Origin: Paroedura picta
Taxonomy: Eukaryota; Chordata; Lepidosauria; Squamata; Gekkonidae
Direction: 5' to 3'
Assembly (NCBI RefSeq): GCF_049243985.1
Contig: NC_135369.1
Location: 77,751,765 to 77,815,764 of the forward strand
Length of the DNA: 64,000 nucleotides
The notes under the pieces are model-generated. The model saw nothing but the letters and a program-made list of their open reading frames with translations, searched no databases and had not been told where the DNA came from. This document shows, one piece after another, positions 12,301 to 23,387 of this stretch (its first letter is position 1; every line of letters begins with the position of its first letter). The position numbers were made by a program, and so were the translations under genes.

Positions 12301-12605
12301 AGTCAGTCCTAGAGGAGATCAGCCCTGACTGCTCTTTAGAAGGCCAGATCCTGAAGATGAAACTCAAATATTTTGGCCACCTCATGAGAAGGAAGGACTC
12401 CCTGGAGAAGAGCCTAATGCTGGGAGAGATCGAGGGCAAAAGAAGAAGGGGACGACAGAGAATGAGGTGGATGGATGGAGTTACTGAAGCAGTAGGTGCA
12501 AACTTAAATGGACTCCGGGGAATGGTAGAGGACAGGAAGGCCTGGAGGATCATTGTCCATGGGGTCGCGATGGGTCGGACACGACTTCGCACATAACAAC
12601 AACAA
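9365..12605 (+). mobile_element. BovB (RTE clade) LINE, near full length, flanked by 7-bp direct repeat
   Basis: A 3.24-kb non-LTR retrotransposon. It begins with a short tandem 5' repeat (two copies of CAAGGATCGCTGCC), carries the open frame listed separately, and ends in the BovB tail GGGTCGGACACGACTTCGCA followed by ACAACAACAA. ATTACAA flanks it at 9358-9364 and 12606-12612, a plausible target-site duplication. BovB is abundant and horizontally spread among squamates and ruminants. Structure and intact frame indicate a recent insertion. Confidence 0.93.
9567..12596 (+). CDS. BovB endonuclease/reverse transcriptase, 1009 residues, uninterrupted
   Basis: One open frame holds both enzymatic domains of an RTE-clade LINE. 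The apurinic-type endonuclease (about residues 70-305) shows TWNVRSM near 73, SELKWTG, YAPT, GDWNAKVG near 207 and SDHELL near 300. The reverse transcriptase (about 540-810) shows YRTIALI, QAGFRRGRGTRDQI, FIDYAKAFD near 652, GVRQGCILSP near 709 and the catalytic YADD near 754. The C-terminal part has WCWRRLLRVPW, YFGHLMRR and a basic GKRRRGRQRMRWMD. The enzyme nicks target DNA and primes reverse transcription of its own RNA. ATG 9567 opens the frame; true initiation in RTE elements is uncertain. No stop or frameshift interrupts it. Confidence 0.95.
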   Translation: MDSSNRYNDMTLEDEPLRSEGVQYATGDEQTASTSSARMNEASGPKPKGRSVVEVTGGEKTVRCCKDFYSIGTWNVRSMNQGKLDVVKQEMRRLNIDILGISELKWTGMGEFNSDDHQVYYCGQESRRRNGVAFIINKRVGKAVLGYNPQSDRMISVRIQGKPFNITVIQVYAPTTAAEEDEVDQFYEALQHLLEATPKNDVLIIMGDWNAKVGSQKITGITGKFGLGVQNEAGHRLVEFCQENTMVIANTLFQQPKRRLYTWTSPDGQHRNQIDYVLCSQRWKSSIQSIKTRPGADCGSDHELLVAKFRLKLKKVGKSTRPLRYELNHIPDEYTVEVTNRFKELDLIDRVPEELWTEVRNIVQEVATKTIPKKKKCKKSKWLSEEALQIAKERREVKGKGERERYTQLNAEFQRKARRDKNAFLNEQCKQIEENNRMGRTRDLFKKIGDMKRTFHAKMGMIRDQNGRDLTEAEEIKQRWQNYTEELYKSELNIPDDHNGVVTDLEPDILECEVKWALGSLSNNKASGSDSIPVELFKILKDDAVKVLHSICQQIWETQQWPQDWKRSVYIPIPKKGNAKECSNYRTIALISHASKVMLKILQARLQQYVDRELPEVQAGFRRGRGTRDQIANIRWIMEKAREYQKNVYFCFIDYAKAFDCVEHNKLWQVLKEMGIPEHLICLLRNLYAGQEATVRTEHGITDWFKIEKGVRQGCILSPCLFNLYAEHIMRNAGLEESQIGIKIAGRNINNLRYADDTTLMAESEEELKSLLMRVKEESAKVGLKLNIKKTKIMASGPLNSWQIEGEEMEIVTDFIFLGSKITADGDCSKEIKRRLLLGRKAMANLGSILKSRDITLPTKVRLVKAMVFPVAMYGCESWTIRKAERQRIEAFELWCWRRLLRVPWTARRTNQSVLEEISPDCSLEGQILKMKLKYFGHLMRRKDSLEKSLMLGEIEGKRRRGRQRMRWMDGVTEAVGANLNGLRGMVEDRKAWRIIVHGVAMGRTRLRT

Positions 12606-12612
12606 ATTACAA

Positions 12613-14429
12613 TGGAGGTGAACCTACTTTAATAAAAGTAAGCATATTTTTCTAATAAATTTACCTCACCTGTTTTTTCTGTTGTGCAACTTTGCTAGAG
12701 AAACTAATTAAAATCCACAATACTTCTGAACCCCAGAAAGATCAATCCTGGAATCTAAGTATCCCTATGAACCAAGGGCATGCAGGTTGGTGGGCTGGAG
12801 TGCAGGGATGGAGTCGGCCCCTTTCCTTAGTGGAGCTGCACTTGTGGAAGAGAAAGGAGGAGTTATTCCACTTCCTTGGCCTTTGGCACTCAGTCCCCCA
12901 TCCACATGGCTATTCCCTCATTTGGGTCCCACAACCCTGACAACCAGTGGTCAGAAAGTGCTGTGAGAACAGAAAGGAGTGCAGGAAAAAAACACCATTC
13001 CTCCTGAGTTGTATAAAACACATCATTCTGTTTTCTATAAATTTTAATATTTGCTTCTTGCTTATTTTAACATTGCCTTTGTTAATTTATTGAGCTTCAT
13101 TTAGAACATTCTGAGTTGGGTCCTATGATCTGTGAGCAGAAGTTCAGTCATGAAAAAGAATTTTCCTACTTCTGCCATCCTGCTATAGCCATCTCCCCAC
13201 TCCAATGCCTTCAGGAATTCACAGGGCCCTTAAGAATCACACTGGGAGATCTGGAGTAAGAAGTAGAAATTACAGGAATCCCACTACCCCCCCACCACCA
13301 CCACCACCCCACTGCCAGTGAATATGCCATTGATCCAGTGGAAATAAACCCTAGGATCCAGTTCAATGTTCTTGGCAGATTTCCCAAGAACATGCAGGTT
13401 TTCATTCAGCACTTTTGGGGTTGTGTGCAGTGAAAAAGTAGCAAATGGCCTGCAAAGATCCTTTGGGTTGTGTGTACCACAGGTATTGATGGCTTGTCCC
13501 TAAAACAGACCTTTAAATACAGCCTAATACTTGTCAGATAAACTGGCAGCCATCGAGGTCCCTTGAGGTTAACATGATCTGTCTCTGCTCATATAATGGA
13601 ATTATGGTTATAAGCTGAAAAACTGAGGCAATTTCACTGTCTTGAAAGACAGGGTTCTTTAGTCAGGACATGATGGTGGGCTTTCTATACAACTGGCCTT
13701 CAGCTGCTGAAGCAGGATCCACAAGTGGTTGTGCCCTGATCTAAGTCAGGTTTCATTGTGACACCACCAGTACTTTCATTTCTTGGTTTGTCTGTTTAGA
13801 TGTCTTTTGGAAGAAAAGGAGGGCAACTAGATATCTAGGAAGTCAGATGGAACCTTCTCTCTAATGGCTGTTGTACAGATTCAGAAATTTTCAGCAGCAT
13901 GACTTTTTTAAGCTTTGCAAGACAATAAGTTTCACATATGAGCATTCCTTCTTCCCTCACAGGTATTTAAAGGAGCCCTGCTCTCTTGCACCTGGTTGTC
14001 CCGAAGACAGAAAAAGAAAACTGGCATATTTGATCTCAAAAAAAAGTGTGACGTTTATCTCAAGCTGCAGTTTGGGATTAAATAGTTTGATCCTCCAACA
14101 AAAAACGACTGCTGACAGATCTGTTTCCATCAGCAAAATATGACTTTCTTATTTCCCCTGCCTAGCTGCCCCCCACAATAGAGCCCTAAAAGTAGCATGA
14201 GAGGTCTGCAATGAGAAGGAAATCAGCAAGAATCCCCCCTTTCCTAAGCAGAAATGTTAAGCTGGATCCACCCCAATTTATTTATTCATATTCATCTTTC
14301 CTCTATCAAGGAACTCAAAGTATTTATTCAAGAGTCTCTGCCATACAAGCAATGAGAAGATTCAGACTAGTTTACAATCAGCAAGATTCAGGCATCATGT
14401 CCATTCAGACCATAAACCTAGGACTGGTG
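12613..14429. other. Noncoding DNA, no gene recognised
   Basis: A short CCA run near 13290-13308 is the only clear feature. Confidence 0.55.
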
Positions 14430-14612
14430 AAGGCATCTGGAGGGTGGAGTAGGGGGGTTTCACTGCTTAAATTGTTGTTGGGAGTGTCGGGGGCGGGCTA
14501 TGGGTTTTATGGGGGTTTATTGGGGAATAATTATTTGTAACCCACTATGAGCTGTTTTTTCAGGAGTGACGGGATAAAATCAAAATATAAAATAAATAAT
14601 AAACCTGAATTT
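14430..14612 (+). mobile_element. L2-type 3' tail fragment
   Basis: GTAACCCACTATGAGCTG, a small hairpin and AAAATAAATAATAAA, the usual end of squamate L2 copies; little else is preserved. Confidence 0.55.
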
Positions 14613-14797
14613 TTAATCTGAAAAGAGTGAAGATTTCCCTGACAAAATGTGGCTTCCCTACAAACAAGATGGACCAAGAATGTTCACAAAAGCCTGATTA
14701 CAGAATAAATAAGGGGTTACATATGCTAAATTAACAAAATTGTAATGCCTAATATCACAATCCTAATCGTTATCATTATTAAACATAAAGCTCAAGT

Positions 14798-15075
14798 TGA
14801 CAACTCACTCCGTACCTGATTGGCTCTCCCTGGGGTTGTGCCACCAAGAGAGAGAGAGAGAGAGCACTCTCAATGAGGGCCAATCAGTTCAAATTGCACT
14901 CTGCAAATTAGGAGCAATTAGGTCAAATTGTGTGCACACAACTCACTCCCTGCCTGATTGGCCCTCCCTGGGGATGTGCTACTAATAGGAAGAAAGCACT
15001 CTGCCAATGAGGGGCAATCAGTTCAAATTGCACTCTGCCAGTAAGGGCCAATCAGCTCAAATTGCATGCAGACAA
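14798..15075 (+). repeat. Tandem repeat, two units of about 140 bp
   Basis: Unit 1 from CAACTCACTCCGTACCTGAT and unit 2 from CAACTCACTCCCTGCCTGAT share CCTGGGG(T/A)TGTGC, AGCACTCT, CAATGAGGG and CAATCAGTTCAAATTGCACT. A GA run expanded in unit 1. A third partial GGGCCAATCAGCTCAAATTG closes it. Confidence 0.8.
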
Positions 15076-15241
15076 TTTATTTTTTAATTACTTTGATACT
15101 GAACTGAACTGAAAAATGTACAGACTGCAAGTTTTTCAGTTCTTCAAACAAATTATGCTATCAATTAAATATTAACATTGAAGGAAGAAACTGTGACAAT
15201 TTTATGAATTATTGGATGTTTATTGTTATTAGCAATAACTA

Positions 15242-15511
15242 CTGCAGTTTGGTTTAGTGGTTAGGAGTGCAGATTTTTAATATTGCGAGCTGGGTTTGAT
15301 TCCCCACTCCCCCGCATGCAGGCAGCTGGATGACCTTGGGCTCGCCACAGCGCTGATAAAGCTGTTCTGACCAAGCAGTTATATCAGGGATCTTTCAGCC
15401 TCACCTACCTCACAGGATGCCTGTGGTGGGGAGAGGAAAGAGAAGGTGATTGTATGCCACTTTGAGACTCCTTCTGGTAGAGAAAAGTGGCATATAAGAA
15501 CCAACTTCTTA
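15242..15511 (+). mobile_element. tRNA-derived SINE, TTTGGTGTAGTGGTTAGGAG family
   Basis: GTTTGGTTTAGTGGTTAGGA and GGGTTTGATTCCCCACTC are tRNA A/B boxes. Then GATGACCTTGGGCTCGCCAC, and an end with CCACTTTGAGACTCCTTCTG and GTGGCATATAAGAACCAAC. Near full length (270 bp). Confidence 0.88.
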
Positions 15512-16979
15512 TTTTTCTCAATTACTACCACACAGCATTTCTCTTTGTTTCCTACCTGGATCCTGGCATCCCTGCACCTCCATGAGATCCAAAGCCAGAG
15601 AGTCCCCCCTCCCAAGTAGCCCTTTTCTCCAGGGGGACAGATCTCTGTTGCCTGGAATTCTAGCAAATCCCCAGGGTCCAACTGGATATTAGCATCCCGC
15701 AACTTCTCTGGAGCACACTGCTATAGACTTCCCCCCTCCCAAGAAAGCCCTTTCATCCCCAGAAGCCTCCCAAACTGCCATTTTCCCCTGGGTAGTTGAT
15801 CTCTATAGTCAGCAGAGTCGACAGATGACCTCCAATTCCAGGAGATTTCGAGGACATACTTGAAGGTTGGTGACCCCTGGGCCAAGAATATTCCTTGAGG
15901 TTTGGAGGTAGGGTCTCAAGAGTCCAGGAGTGGGGAGGAGCCTTTGCCATGTAGTCAGCCCCCCAAAAGGCCACAATGCAGGTGTGCATCCTAGCACCCA
16001 TTGTTTCCCTGGGTGCCTCTAGTATAATGCATAATTTTAAAAATACATTTAAAAAATCTCTCTTTTTTTTGGTGTCTCTACAAAAGATACAGCAACTAAA
16101 TTGCATCATATATGTGGCAAAGACAGTCAAAGATCCAATTACCTATGTCTAATCTTATAAACTCCAGTGAAATAGAAAGGCTTTCATTTACATACTTTTT
16201 GACCAAGGAAATACAGTCAACTGTCAAAGCAAGATCAGCAGCAATATTAAGAGCTGATGAAAGGAGGAAACACAACAGTGGAGGCAGATTTAACATATCA
16301 GGTCTCTGAAGGCATGAGAGATCAGTCTTCAGATGCGCTAACAGTGAGCCTAGGGTAATGTCCTCTTTTTGTTTATAAAGTATTTAGCAAGAACCATCAG
16401 TATGTTCACAAAGGGAATCTGGAAAGTTATGCAAGTGAGCAACTGCACACAGAGTTCTGCTAAAACTCTGTTGTGCTACATGTTTCACAGCCAGATGTGT
16501 CAGCTGTTTGCTGTTTATGCCTGCTTTTTCCTTCAACGGTTCTTAGTCTTCAGTCTCCCTGGGAATATAACAGGGGCTAATTTAACTCTACATATTACAG
16601 AAAATTAACATCTAATTAAGGCAGGCATTCCTATTATTGCTGAAGCGGGAGAGCTAAATCATCTACCCAATCAAGGCTTGGGCCCAGATCCCTACAATCA
16701 AAGGAATATGTCTATGGTAAGATCCAGCATGCACCATAATTATATTAATCAGGGTGCTCTCATTCTGGGAAACAGCCACATGGCATATTCACATAGTTAT
16801 GATATTAACTAATTTTGCAAATTTTGTTTCCAGTGCGAATGGTCTGAAGGCATCCTCTTCAGTTCCGTTACTGAAGCGAAGCAAGTCTGTTCTGGTAAGG
16901 GTCATGATGGGTGGAGCTTTGTGCACACACTGCATCTCATTTAAAGCTGGCCAGCCCATGGGCAGAGACAGAAGGTGGC
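15512..16979. other. Noncoding DNA, nothing recognised
   Basis: About 1.5 kb without motif, repeat or coding pattern I can support. 15530-15880 is mildly GC-rich. Confidence 0.5.
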
Positions 16980-17165
16980 ACAGTATAGCCCAGTATCATC
17001 AGATCGCAGAAACTAAGCAGGATGGTACTTGGATGAGCCAACACCAAGGAAGGCTCTGCAGAGGAAAGCAATAGCAAACCACCTCTGTTTACTCACTTGC
17101 CTTGAGAGACCCTTGCTGGGGGCCACCATAAGTTGGCTTTGACTTGATGGTAGATGACACACAGA
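16980..17165 (+). mobile_element. 5S rRNA-derived SINE
   Basis: ATCAGATCGCAGAAACTAAG then GGTACTTGGATGAG mirror the 5S rRNA internal control region. The body has CAATAGCAAACCACCTCTGT and the end has CCATAAGTTGGCTTTGACTT, similar to the RTE/BovB tail. Confidence 0.8.
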
Positions 17166-17239
17166 GAGACAGGCAACACTTTTCAATGCACCAGTTTTAA
17201 ACCAGCCTTGACTATCTGTCTCTGGGATTCTAGTAGAAC

Positions 17240-17466
17240 AAGAGCTGGTTTTTATACCCCACTATGCAAAGGAGTCCCAAAGCTGCTTACAATCGATTTC
17301 CCTTCCTCTCTCCACAACAGAAACCCTGTGAGATCAGTGGAGCTGAAAGAGCTCGGGGAGAACTGTGACTGACCCAAGGTCACCCAGCTGGCTTTATGTG
17401 GAGGAGTGTAGAATCAAACCTGAATCTCCAGATTAGAGTCTGTTACTTTTAACCACTACAACATTA
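17240..17466 (-). mobile_element. tRNA-derived SINE, same family as at 15.2 kb
   Basis: Reverse copy: AAAGCTGCTTACAATCGATT, GACCCAAGGTCACCCAGCTG, AGAATCAAACCTGAATCTCC and TTTTAACCACTACAACA at the tRNA head. Confidence 0.85.
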
Positions 17467-17701
17467 GGATCAGTTTAAATGAGATACTAGGCTCATACAA
17501 GGTCATATGGGTCTGTTCCTGTTCCCTGCAGTGTCACATTTAAATGAAGCCTATGCTTCCTGGATCAAATTCTGCTGAGAAAACATGTTTAATTCACTCT
17601 GACATTGTCAGAGGAAGAGTGAAGTATAAATGGAAGCAATAAATAAAGGAAAATTTCACAGACATTTATGTGGTTCATCTTTTCACAAACAATAGACTAG
17701 C

Positions 17702-17803
17702 CAGGGGTAGTCAACCTGTTGTCCTCCATATGTCCATAGACTACAATTCTCATGGGAATTGTAGTCCATGGACATATGGAGGACCACAGGTTGACTACCC
17801 CTG
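17702..17803. mobile_element. Palindromic MITE, CAGGGGTAGTCAACC family (short form)
   Basis: The whole 102 bp folds on itself: CAGGGGTAGTCAACCTG pairs with CAGGTTGACTACCCCTG, and CCATATGTCCATAGACTACA with TGTAGTCCATGGACATATGG. GACTAG lies at 17695-17700 and 17804-17809. The ends resemble hAT MITEs; the 6-base flank is shorter than hAT usually leaves. Confidence 0.85.
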
Positions 17804-18577
17804 GACTAGATGACAGTGGAGGAATTGTTACAGGACTGCCAGGCAGTGGGAATGTTTAATTAGACAGCTTTTCCTAACATCCCTAATTTCTCCCTTGCTC
17901 AGCAGCCAGAGGACAGAAGGGGGACACCATCATTGTGAATGAGTTGCCCCTTTTCACATGTACTTTGGCAATGCTGATTTCCTTTGAAACATTTGCCCTG
18001 GTCCCGAAAAAAGAAGTCCTTGGGTGAAGGGTTATCTAGTGCTGTTTTTCCAGAATACTTTTCACATAGCCTTGAAAAACCCATCCTTCCATGAAAATCA
18101 TTTATGGGGGGGAGGGCAGGAATGAAAGAGGCTGGTGAGTTGGACTGCAGTAAGGCTTTTAAAACTGCTTGAGGCAAATCAGAGAAGCAGAGAATGAATT
18201 GACATGTAGCTCAGGACTGAAAGATAGTTCAGGCAGCTGCTTCTGCCTCCCTGTGCTTTTAGCCAGTTACAGTAATTGGATATCTACACTATTTGGGGTT
18301 GTCCCTGGACAGCATAATGATAGCATTCGCTGACTGAGGGAAAGCAATGCTTCTTCCTTCCCACCATGCAAATGAAGGAGACCAGAGGAAAGGGATTTAG
18401 CAAAGCACCCAATCCCTCCCCACCCCCACCCCCTGCTCTCTGCATTATGAACTTACTGACTCCCTTCTTATACATGAAAGCAATTTAAACACAATAGTGC
18501 CATATAAATAAAATAAAATCCAACACATTTAGAAATTTTGTTGAAAATACATAATGGCAGCATCCATTTTAAACAGC
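17804..18577. other. Noncoding DNA, nothing recognised
   Basis: Between the palindromic MITE and a 5S-derived SINE; no motif seen. Confidence 0.5.
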
Positions 18578-18808
18578 AAGGGCTACAACCCTGGCCTGGA
18601 TAGGCCAGGCAAGCCCGATCCGGTCAGATCTTGGAAGCTAAGCAGAGTCTACCCTGGCTAGTATTTGGATGGGAGACCTCCAAGGAACACTATGATCCCA
18701 ATGTGGAAGCAGACAATGACAAAGCACCTGCAAATTTCTTGCCTGTCTGCCAGACAATCCTAGGATCTCCTGGCTATATGACACAAGTGCCACAGGATAA
18801 ATAAATAA
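18578..18808 (+). mobile_element. 5S rRNA-derived SINE
   Basis: The best 5S match of the four: AGCCCGATCCGGTCAGATCT, TGGAAGCTAAGCAG, TAGTATTTGGATGGGAGACC. The 3' part is diverged and ends in ATAAATAAATAATA. It is too changed downstream to be a real 5S gene. Confidence 0.85.
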
Positions 18809-19029
18809 TAGCAATGGCCATAAAGAGTTAAACCAGTTAGTGTGGCTCTGTGCCCCAAAGCTTGTTCAAAAAGGTGCTTTTTCTATTGTGCTGGTAAAAA
18901 ATAGAGTTGTCTTCCACCTGTCAAGAGTATATGGTCTCCTACCTGAATTTCACCACCCTGTACTACTCAGCTTTACTGTGAATCCTGATCAAGGTGAGGT
19001 AACTAGGACTTTTAGCAAGATTTTTTAAA

Positions 19030-19215
19030 TCTTCCTCTTCCTCCAAGAATCTCAAAATGGTGTGCATTGTCCTACACACACACACATTTAACTTCACCCC
19101 AACTCTATCAAGTAGGCTAGAAAAGCTGAGACATGGCAACTAGCCTAAAGTGATCCAAGGGGCTTTAAGGCAGAGGGAAGACTTAACCTGGGCTGAAATC
19201 CTAATCACTACATCT
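19030..19215 (-). repeat. Degraded SINE (MIR-like), antisense
   Basis: Pattern of an antisense SINE: CAACTCTATCAAGTAGGCTA, CAACTAGCCTAAAGTGATCC, GACTTAACCTGGGCTGAAAT, CCTAATCACTAC. Diverged; family not assigned. Confidence 0.45.
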
Positions 19216-19798
19216 CAATGGCATTTTTTTAAACTGCTTCTGTACATCACTGTCACCAGCAGCCACTTTTGAGACTTGTTGCTGTTTAGGAACAAAAACA
19301 ATCCTTGCATAAGTGGACTTTTGGCTTCAAGGACAGATTTCTGCATGTGGTCTTTAGGCGCACCTTCTCTTCTGTCTCAAATACCATCCCCCAAGGACCA
19401 TAAAATGTTACAGCTCTGTGAAGTTTTAAGTTTGTCTGTGTAAAGAATGTTTTTGAAAAAAATCTCACATAATTTGAAATGTTTAGACCACAGAAGCTGA
19501 ACATAACATCAGCATATGTGAGATGGCAATGCATGTAAAAGAAAGTAGTGTATATTTAACCTCCTGTGCATTTCCAGGACAGATCCCTGATAGTCCAAGA
19601 TGTATCCATGCAACTTTAATCATGGCTAGAAGAGGTGATCTTTGCCCTAAGTTATGATACACATTATCCAACCCCTCAAGTGAATTCAGCAGCTCCTGCT
19701 GTTGGACAGCTCCACCAAGGCATCATTGCACCAGTCCTGTTGAGACAGGGGAGAAATTAAGGCCACACCCACTAACCTCCATTTTACAGGGGAAACTA

Positions 19799-19857
19799 TC
19801 ATAGAATGATGGAATAATAGAGTTGGAAGGGACCACATGGGTCATCTAGTCCAAAAC
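19799..19857 (-). mobile_element. CR1 3' tail fragment
   Basis: Reverse CR1 end: ATAGAGTTGGAAGGGACCAC and GGGTCATCTAGTCCA, next to a degraded ATAGAATG octamer. Confidence 0.85.
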
Positions 19858-20399
19858 TAAATTGTGATATTTACATATTAGGGAGCAAACTTGGACTCAC
19901 TGGGGAAATCAGGTTTCTCCATTTTTTTAATGAATTAAAAAAAACATATCCCCAATTGTTTTAAGTAAAATAAATATAAAACACACTGGCAGCAGTCAAG
20001 ATAATCCCTTAAAAAGCAACCACATTTTACAAATCAGATTAAATACTATAATAAAAAGTAGAGACTAAAAGAGAAATAATTGTGTAAGGGAAGAGTGTCC
20101 TTTTAATGTGTATAATCAGTTTTGAGAAACTGAGCCAGCTCCTGTTTACAAAAATGGCATGATAATCTTTCATCCAATAGAAAACATGTCCTTAAACCTA
20201 GGAGTCCCTTAGTCACCCTAATCACAGCTGATGTGAAATCTTTTCATGCTGTAACATAAACAAGACCCTTTCCTGCTGGCCAAGGAACATATTCTGGCTG
20301 AAGTGCATATAGTCATCCAGAGCTTTAAATGTCAGTCCTCTGTAATGTCATAGCATGTTTCCTATCCTGCCACACATTTTTGTGCTGGCCTTCTTTAAA

Positions 20400-20535
20400 C
20401 AGCTCATTTTAGCCTTTTAATAATCCTGTGAGGTGAACTGCAGTTAAAAAGAGCACAACTGCCCCAAGACTACCTGGACTGGAATCCAGGTCTTCCATGC
20501 CCAGGTACAACATTTTAGCTACTATACCATACTTG
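20400..20535 (-). repeat. Degraded SINE (MIR-like), antisense
   Basis: TTTTAATAATCCTGTGAGGT, GGACTGGAATCCAGGTCTTC and TTTTAGCTACTATACCATAC follow the usual antisense SINE order (body, B box, head). Old copy. Confidence 0.5.
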
Positions 20536-20924
20536 CTCCTAAGCACAATTGAACTTCATATATATTATCTTCATCCATAGAGGTGACCAAAGTACCTGAG
20601 GGAGTATTCTCACAGTGAGTTACCATTAATATCATTATCACTCTGCCAAGTGGAAAGGAGGCTTTTAACATAAATGTGTAGTAAAAATGCAATAGAATGT
20701 GAGATAAAAATGGCCATTTGCATGGTTTCTTAATATTTTATATAGATAGTTATACCCCATGTCCTCCCCAAAGTGAGCCAATGCAGATGAGTATTTTAAC
20801 GCACATTCAACCACATAGTGCATCCATACATCTGTACTTCATCTCTGTTAAAAGCCTCTTGAAGCAGTTTGTTTCATCATTAAGTGACCTACAAGGTCTC
20901 TTGTTCTTTTTTTTTCCCTACAGC

Positions 20925-21045
20925 AACAACCATCTGAGGTAGACTAGGCTTAAAGGAAATAACAGACCCAAGGTCACTCACTAAGTTTCCATAGTAGACC
21001 AGGGATTTGAACCTGGGTTTCTACCACACTGGTTCTCCACAACAA
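20925..21045 (-). repeat. Degraded SINE (MIR-like), antisense
   Basis: CAGACCCAAGGTCACTCACT, then GGGATTTGAACCTGGGTTTC and TACCACACTGGTT. Antisense, old. Confidence 0.5.
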
Positions 21046-21129
21046 CCATGTATAATTGGATAGTATCATTGTCCCCATATTACTGATGTAGTTTACCTAT
21101 TCAAATCATGGGTGAGTTGAAATTTGAAC

Positions 21130-21715
21130 CAGGGATTTCCAGCCAAGCTAGGAACAGCCAGTCTGCTTCAAGGCCCTGTGGGTCTGGGCCCCACATATCT
21201 GAGTGACTGCCTGTTGCCCTATGCCCCCCACAAGGCTTTATGCTCTGACTTGTTGGTGATTTCCAGCCCTAGAGAGGCATGCCCCACCTCAACCAGGGCC
21301 AGAGCTTTTCCAGTCCTGGCCCTGACCTGGTGGAATGAGCTCCTGGGTGAGCTGCGGGCCCCGCGGGAGCTTTCTGCTTTCTGGAGGGCCTGCAAAATAG
21401 AGGTCTTCTACCAAGTCTATGGTTGAGGCCAGGGCGGTGAAGAAGATTGTGCCCCCCCCCCAGGGCTAGTGCTAGCACCTGGGTTGTTGTCAGCTAGGCC
21501 TCCCTCTCTCTCCCCCTATAATGGGTTATTAGGTTGCTGGGTGGGGGAATCGAGTTGTTTTATCGCTTTGTTTGATATGCTTTAACCGTGTTATTGTATT
21601 TGAAATGATCTTTTAATGGGGGTTAGTGGGTTTTTATTGAGAACTTTGTGACCTGCCACAAGCCATTGGAATGGGAGTGTCAGGATATAAATCACATAAT
21701 AGCTAAAATAAATTT
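21130..21715 (+). mobile_element. L2 LINE 3' end
   Basis: Encodes LGPTYLSDCLLPYAPHKALC, STRARAFPVLALTWWNELLG and an ending FYQVYG, followed by a 3' untranslated region with TTGTGACCTGCCACAAGCC and a degenerate tail. Same C-terminal block as the other L2 copies. Confidence 0.85.
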
Positions 21716-22564
21716 ATAATCGGATAGTATGATGTAGAAGAAAAATAGCCTTTGGGTAATCACAGAATATGAAACCTTCACATTAGGCAAGTGCCAGATG
21801 CTATTCTTTCTTGGAGTATGTTTCATTCTTGTTGCTTGGATAGCTTGCTTCTTAACATGCCGGCAGTGGATAACAGTGATTTTAAATACCAGAATTTCCT
21901 TGCTTTCTGTTGCTGTCTTCTATCAATCTGAAGGGCTATGTAGAAATTTGTTGAGGAATGTTACATTTAAACTCACTCACTTGCAAACAGCTGGCAGCAA
22001 ACCTGATAGAGAAGCTCCATGAGCAACCTAAGAATTCAGTATGATGAGAAACAGAATAAATAAAGTATCAAGAACGACAATATTATCTAAATCCCATATG
22101 AAAATTTTCCAGTTGATCATCCAACATATTCCTGTCCCATAATGCAGGTGCAGATGGCAGTACTCAATGTCATTCAAGAATGCACTAAAATGTCTCATTA
22201 TGGAAATGTCTACTACATTAATACATCCAATAAGTATTGTGCTGAAACCAGAATATTGTCAACCTGACAGTGCTTTGGTGTTCCACTTCTATGATGCTTG
22301 GTATGGTGCTGAGTTGATCCCACAGAAGGAGAGATAGATAGGAGCTAATATTATTTCCTACATTGAGTCAGGATACAGCTGCAGGATCATAGCCGACCTT
22401 TCTCAAAAGGTGAAGCTGAAACATTTTCAGGTACAGCCAAATCCTTCTCAGCTAATTTTTCAGGAGGAATTTTGGCATGCTGAGGTTTCTTTCCCACAAA
22501 AAGGCCATTTTCCCTGTTTAATTTTAAATATCTGTTCATGCACTTCAAAATTTATTAGTGGTAT
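21716..22564. other. Noncoding DNA, nothing recognised
   Basis: Between an L2 end and the Sauria-type SINE; AT-rich, no motif seen. Confidence 0.5.
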
Positions 22565-22578
22565 AAGGTGTGTCACAA

Positions 22579-22868
22579 AGAGCCTCTTGTGACGCAGAGT
22601 GGTAAGGCAGCAGATATGCAGTCTGAAAGCTCTGCCCATGAGGCTGGGAGTTCGATCCCAGCAGCCGGCTCAAGGTTGACTCAGCCTTCCATCCTTCCCA
22701 GGTCGGTAAAATGAGTACCCAGCTTGCTGGGGGGTAAATGGTAATGACTGGGGAAGGCACTGGCAAACCACCCCATATTGAGTCTGCCATGAAAACGCTA
22801 GAGGGCGTCACCCAAGGGTCAGACATGACCCAGTGCTTGCACAGGGGATACCTTTACCATTACCTTTT
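22579..22868 (+). mobile_element. Sauria-type tRNA-derived SINE with 14-bp target duplication
   Basis: The head GAGCCTCTTGTGACGCAGAG and B-box-like GAGTTCGATCCCAGC are tRNA-derived. The middle has GGGGAAGGCACTGGCAAACC, and the end GGGTCAGACATGACCCAGTG with CCTTTACCATTACC resembles the BovB tail. Perfect duplications AAGGTGTGTCACAA lie at 22565-22578 and 22869-22882, so the ends are exact. Confidence 0.93.
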
Positions 22869-23387
22869 AAGGTGTGTCACAACATTAGAAGCCTTTTTTG
22901 ATTCATAGACATAGAGATTTACAGTGCTGTTTTAGGAGGTCTGCCCATTGAAGGAGCCTGATGAGGGGTGAAATACATGTTGGGCATGAATTCTCCTTGA
23001 ATACTATTTTGTTTATGAGAAGATAAACAGCCACTTGGTTTATTTGGCTGGCAAACCGTGTTAACATCTTGTTACCCTTCTCTGCATTGTTTATTACTTG
23101 TTTATTATTGTTAATTATTATATTATCTGTTGTATACATTCTTATTGGCTTGTTAAAGCCTAAGCTGATGGTTCATATTGGTCTATGTACTAATTGTATA
23201 GTTCATTAATATATTCTATATATTATTTAGTTTGGTAACCAGATTAACATGGGTCTTTCAGGTTTTGTTTACTTTTTTCCTCAGCAGCAACTCCTAATTG
23301 TTGATGTTGATGTTGTTCTTCTAGTCTCCATTTTGTTTTCACAATAACAATGTGAAATAATTTAGGCTGAGTATGGGTAGTTAACCC

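Noticed and set aside
9567-12596. Treating the 1009-codon frame as a host gene
   Set aside because: Domain order, tail and flanking duplication show a BovB LINE.
18578-18808. A real 5S rRNA gene
   Set aside because: Only the internal control region is 5S-like; the 3' half and tail are SINE sequence, and no T-run terminator follows the 5S part.
22579-22868. A functional tRNA gene
   Set aside because: A and B boxes exist but the sequence continues as a SINE with exact target duplications and a BovB-like tail.
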